DNA of 5,751 bases, from positions 1-5,751 of the forward strand of contig DUOL01000054.1 of the NCBI GenBank assembly GCA_012838875.1, read 5' to 3'. Below the pieces are notes generated by a model. That model had not been told where the DNA came from, did no database searches, and was given only the letters and a program-made list of their open reading frames with translations. This document shows positions 5,225 to 5,751 of this stretch, in pieces (within the stretch, counting starts at the first letter, position 1; the number at the start of each line of letters is the position of its first letter). This DNA comes from Bacteroidales bacterium (GTDB taxonomy: Bacteria > Bacteroidota > Bacteroidia > Bacteroidales > WCHB1-69). The position numbers were made by a program, and so were the translations under genes.

Positions 5225-5751
5225 TTATTTTAGAGCATATACTTGGTCTTTAAGCCAAGCTGCCCATTCTTTATCATTTTTTGAATTATTAAACGTCTCA
5301 AAACTTATCGGTTTTCCGAAAGTCATTTCAAATTTCTTTCCTCTCTGTCTAAACATTTCGTCCGGAAGGAAAAGCATTTCAATATTTATTTTTATTCCTA
5401 ACTTTTTTCTCCAATTTGCTAAATTATAAAAACGTTTTGAATTTTCGCCTTTAAAAAAGACGGGAATAATATCGCGTTTATACTCTTTCGCTTTAGAGAC
5501 AATAGTTTTTTTCCACTCCAAATCATAGATTCCCCCTTTTTGTTTTCGGGAACATAATCCTGCCGGAAAATAAAATATTAACTCGTCAGACTCGAAAACG
5601 GCATTAAGTTCTTTCACAGCCTGAAGACTATTTTTCCCATGTTTATTAATCGGAATAAATACTTCATTCAATTCTTTTAAATACATTAAAAGGTCATTAA
5701 CGGGGAATTTTAAATCTTTTCTATATTTCCCGAGAGTGGCTATTAAAGCAA
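5225..5751 (-). CDS. glsA: PlsC-like O-acyltransferase (GlsA-like), 5' end beyond the window
   Basis: The frame is open from the window end to the stop at 5225-5227, giving 174 residues. The ATG at 5686 is internal: the 21 codons upstream (ending YRKDLKFPVNDLL) fit the family, so the true start lies outside. Visible are VNDLLMYLKEL, FIPINKHGK (about 31-39), the block LIFYFPAGLCSRKQKGG (about 57-73), which corresponds to the substrate-binding EGTRS-type motif of 1-acylglycerol-phosphate acyltransferases, DIIPVFFKGENS, and FGKPISFETF near the end. The catalytic HxxxxD motif would be upstream of the window. The close match, as recalled, is Bacteroidales GlsA, which adds a second fatty acid to the hydroxyl of N-acyl glycine to make glycine lipid. 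Pairing with the GlsB-like gene 13 bases downstream supports this. A general phospholipid acyltransferase is the alternative. Confidence 0.82.
   Translation of the reverse strand, partial: ALIATLGKYRKDLKFPVNDLLMYLKELNEVFIPINKHGKNSLQAVKELNAVFESDELIFYFPAGLCSRKQKGGIYDLEWKKTIVSKAKEYKRDIIPVFFKGENSKRFYNLANWRKKLGIKINIEMLFLPDEMFRQRGKKFEMTFGKPISFETFNNSKNDKEWAAWLKDQVYALK

Noticed and set aside
5225..5686. A complete 153-residue protein starting at 5686
   Set aside because: The same frame continues upstream to the window edge with family-like sequence (KFPVNDLL), so the Met at 5686 is internal and the gene is simply cut by the window.

Overview
The window looks like a piece of a Bacteroidota chromosome, most likely from the order Bacteroidales. 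The DNA is AT-rich. Promoters match the Bacteroidota -7 box TAnnTTTG, and starts have A/T-rich leaders instead of Shine-Dalgarno sites. Three of the four secreted proteins visibly end, or are expected to end, in a type IX secretion system (T9SS) sorting domain. The right-hand gene pair matches the glycine-lipid (gls) synthesis proteins of Bacteroidales.

Positions 1-2877 hold three leftward genes for secreted or surface proteins, separated by about 310-base spacers that are copies of each other. The leftmost (610 to beyond position 1) is a cysteine-containing leucine-rich-repeat protein cut by the window edge. The next two (1761-922 and 2877-2068) are small stand-alone relatives of the cleaved-adhesin domains of gingipains and haemagglutinins, each with a C-terminal T9SS sorting domain. 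All three share one promoter, leader and signal-peptide cassette. The two adhesins also share an almost identical sorting domain, 3' untranslated region and terminator hairpin, while their middle parts have diverged. This suggests tandem duplication with later homogenisation of the ends and diversification of the centres.

Positions 2878-3151 are a divergent promoter region. A fourth secreted protein (3152-3985, rightward) follows. It has a different sandwich-like domain, a T9SS-type tail and a strong terminator.

Positions 4069-4242 are a compact, roughly 68% GC, highly structured non-coding element between convergent genes. It contains a 21-bp perfect-arm hairpin and its outermost ends are complementary. 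It is the most unusual object in the window and may be a mobile or repetitive element, or a structured RNA or terminator.

Positions 4270-5751 carry a leftward two-gene operon. A PlsC-like O-acyltransferase (GlsA-like, 5' end outside the window) is followed after 13 bases by a GNAT-type N-acyltransferase (GlsB-like). Together they are predicted to make N-acyl and diacyl glycine lipids of the cell membrane.
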